Assembly (NCBI GenBank): GCA_011605835.1
Contig: JAAOZJ010000080.1
Coordinates: 1-13,186 of the forward strand
DNA: 13,186 bases
Source: Thermoproteota archaeon
Lineage (GTDB): Archaea > Thermoproteota > Methanomethylicia > Nezhaarchaeales > WYZ-LMO8
Direction of reading: 5' to 3'
Part shown: one piece after another, positions 11,749 through 13,186 of the stretch
How the letters are laid out: every line of letters starts with the position of its first letter
Position numbering within the stretch: the stretch's first letter is position 1
The notes under the pieces: generated by a model
Database searches by the model: none
Seen by the model: only the letters and a program-made list of their open reading frames with translations
Told to the model about the DNA's origin: nothing
Program-made: the position numbers and the translations under genes

Positions 11749-13132
11749 ATGCGCCCTCCTTTGTCAGCCTTTGGAGGAAGTCGTCGAACGTCCTAGTGAA
11801 GCACTCAACGTCTTGCGGGGGGTTTTGCGCTAACGAGTTGAGCACCATCTTTAGCTCTTCGTATTCCCTCTTCAGCGCGGCGTAGCTGTTCCCCAACTCC
11901 AGTAGTTTGAGTATCGAGGGCGACCTAAAAATGTCATTGAAGACGACGTTGTGTAAGTCTCTTTCAGGGTCCCACTTAAATATCAAGCTTAGAGGGACGT
12001 CCAATGGATCTGTTGAAGCTGGCTTCGATACGCCAACGGCCCACACTTCAGCAATTCGCCTTAGAACTCTAGGACCTTGATAGCACTTAACCATGTGAAC
12101 TACTAGGTCTATTCCGCTCAGATCTTCCCTAGAGACCCCACAATGCAGTATCAAGCGCCTTATTAAGCCAGAGACCGACGAGGCGTGACATGTGTGTATT
12201 CCTCGAAGGCCTGCCGCTATGGCGTGGAATAGAGCTTTAAAGTGTTCCTTCGACTGTAGCTCTCCTAAGCAGATCCAGTCTGGAGTCCTATGCAAGAGCT
12301 TAATTATCTCCACGGATTTTTTCCGAGTCCTTCTCCCCACTTCAAAAGGCTCAACATAAAGCCTAAGTTGATGGCGACCCTGATCTCTCTGGTCCAAGCT
12401 CTCGATTACGTCCTCGATGTAAATTTTGCGCCAACTCTTGGGGGTGCACAAGTCAAGGGCATTCATTAGCGTAGTCTTCCCAGTTCCGGGTTCACCGCAT
12501 ATTATGATATTTCTCCTGTTTATGACGTGCAAGACCAAGAAAGCAGCCTCCTCTTGTGAGAGCACGTTGTTGAGGAAGAGGTCTACTATCGTGTAAATTC
12601 TATGTTTCACCTTTCGAAGATCAAGTGAGGGGCCTTCGTGAGAAAGAGGAGGTATGTCTACTGACGCCCTAACGATAAAATCGCCCATCCTCATGTTCCA
12701 CTTCAATGAAGGATTTAAGTAATTCAACGGCAACTTGCTTTCAAGCAGTACGTGGTTTACGAAGCGCTGTACGTCCTTGTTGCGTAAAGTTATGTTACTC
12801 ACACACCTTCCAAATTCTTCGTGATCTACGTACACCTTTGTCTCAGGTCTGTCGAGATAGATTTCGTCGACGTGCTTATCCAATAGGAAGGGCATCAACT
12901 TATGTACGCCCAGAGCTCTATACGTCGAGAAGAGCGCGAGCTTCTTGGCAAGATTATCATCTCCATGAGTTAGGTTCTTTCTCTTCACCATATCTTCGAA
13001 GATGCTCCTTAGGAAATGTACCTTATCCCATAGAGAGTCCTTCTCTATCATCTCGTCCAAGATTCTTTCGCTCATGCTCTCGATCAACATGTTAGATAGG
13101 TACTTCAATGCGTAAGGCAAGTTTATTGACAC
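11738..13132 (-). CDS. Type II/IV secretion-family ATPase (TadA/CpaF/GspE/FlaI type)
   Basis: This hexameric ATPase family powers pilus or archaellum assembly from the cytoplasmic face. In the 464-residue product the N-terminal domain (about 60-190) includes DKHVDEIYLD and YLNPSLKWNMRMGDFIVRASVD. The core has Walker A GEPGTGKTT (213-221), the Asp box IYIEDVIE (238-244), Walker B WICLGELQSKE with Glu291, and the His box GIHTCHASS (His313, His316), plus basic RRTRKKS. The C-terminal 100 residues are variable. GTG 13132 is the longest start, but a TATA box directly upstream (13136-13143) would start transcription near 13113, so TTG 13108 or ATG 13090 may be the true start. It heads the minus-strand pilus operon. 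Confidence 0.9.
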   Translation of the reverse strand: MSINLPYALKYLSNMLIESMSERILDEMIEKDSLWDKVHFLRSIFEDMVKRKNLTHGDDNLAKKLALFSTYRALGVHKLMPFLLDKHVDEIYLDRPETKVYVDHEEFGRCVSNITLRNKDVQRFVNHVLLESKLPLNYLNPSLKWNMRMGDFIVRASVDIPPLSHEGPSLDLRKVKHRIYTIVDLFLNNVLSQEEAAFLVLHVINRRNIIICGEPGTGKTTLMNALDLCTPKSWRKIYIEDVIESLDQRDQGRHQLRLYVEPFEVGRRTRKKSVEIIKLLHRTPDWICLGELQSKEHFKALFHAIAAGLRGIHTCHASSVSGLIRRLILHCGVSREDLSGIDLVVHMVKCYQGPRVLRRIAEVWAVGVSKPASTDPLDVPLSLIFKWDPERDLHNVVFNDIFRSPSILKLLELGNSYAALKREYEELKMVLNSLAQNPPQDVECFTRTFDDFLQRLTKEGAYVI

Positions 13133-13135
13133 ATA

Positions 13136-13143
13136 ATAAATAT
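13136..13143 (-). promoter_or_regulatory. AT-rich TATA candidate for the pilus operon
   Basis: On the minus strand CATATTTATTATG lies 4-11 nt before the longest ATPase start. Normal spacing would put the transcript start about 20 nt inside the annotated gene, favouring a shorter N-terminus. The reverse reading (AATAAATAT) could serve a gene on the plus strand: an ATG at 13175 begins MEDV, but only four codons are visible, so no gene is called. Confidence 0.35.
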
Positions 13144-13186
13144 GCTCTGATGACCGAGAACGACATATTTCAACATGGAAGATGTC

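Noticed and set aside
1..13186. tRNA, rRNA, insertion sequences or CRISPR arrays
   Set aside because: I saw no cloverleaf-like segments, transposase motifs, terminal inverted repeats or regularly spaced repeats on either strand; a dedicated scan could still find an intron-containing tRNA.

Overview
The window looks like chromosomal DNA from a thermophilic archaeon of the Thermoproteota/TACK type. Supporting genes are archaeal ribosomal proteins uS3, uL29 and eS17, ABCE1, a group II chaperonin (thermosome), the bifunctional archaeal fructose-1,6-bisphosphate aldolase/phosphatase, an archaeal histone of HMf type, and the archaeal tRNA-modification proteins THUMP (Tan1-like) and Cgi121. Promoters are AT-rich TATA boxes, several starts are GTG or TTG, and some genes look leaderless. 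The combination of a histone with otherwise crenarchaeal-looking genes restricts the lineage, but I cannot name a genus.

Layout. Positions 1-1030 (+) hold the end of an S10-type ribosomal operon: the last part of rpl22, then rps3 and rpl29. The operon stops there and runs head-on into a minus-strand pair: ABCE1 (2200-4008) followed by FBP aldolase/phosphatase (1017-2135), the latter with its own TATA box. The only long gene-poor stretch (4009-4392) carries the ABCE1 leader and, on the minus strand, a 23-codon ORF made only of Met, Glu and Trp, with its own promoter, ribosome binding site and T-run. From 4393 (+) comes a probably leaderless THUMP protein. It converges on a minus-strand gene (4919-5809) that fuses a MoaD/ThiS/SAMP-like ubiquitin fold ending in Gly-Gly to the KEOPS subunit Cgi121. 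A divergent radical SAM protein with a C-terminal cysteine cluster (5946-7142, +) follows, convergent with eS17 (7139-7357, -). Then come the histone (7491-7727, +), the thermosome (7827-9482, +) and an AK6-like NMP kinase (9523-10140, +). The right end is a minus-strand operon (13132 to 10072) for a small Tad/type IV pilus-like machine: ATPase, two short membrane platform proteins and a tiny prepilin.

How the parts relate. Most genes are informational housekeeping: ribosome structure, ribosome recycling, chaperonin, histone and tRNA modification. FBP aldolase/phosphatase adds gluconeogenesis, and the pilus operon is the most accessory-looking segment. All four convergent gene pairs overlap at their 3' ends (14, 11, 4 and 69 nt), so the region is very compact. 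The observations most worth follow-up are the Ubl-Cgi121 fusion, the Glu/Trp micro-ORF, the minimal pilus operon and the 69-nt antisense overlap of the kinase with the prepilin. Everything here was read by eye; no database search was run.
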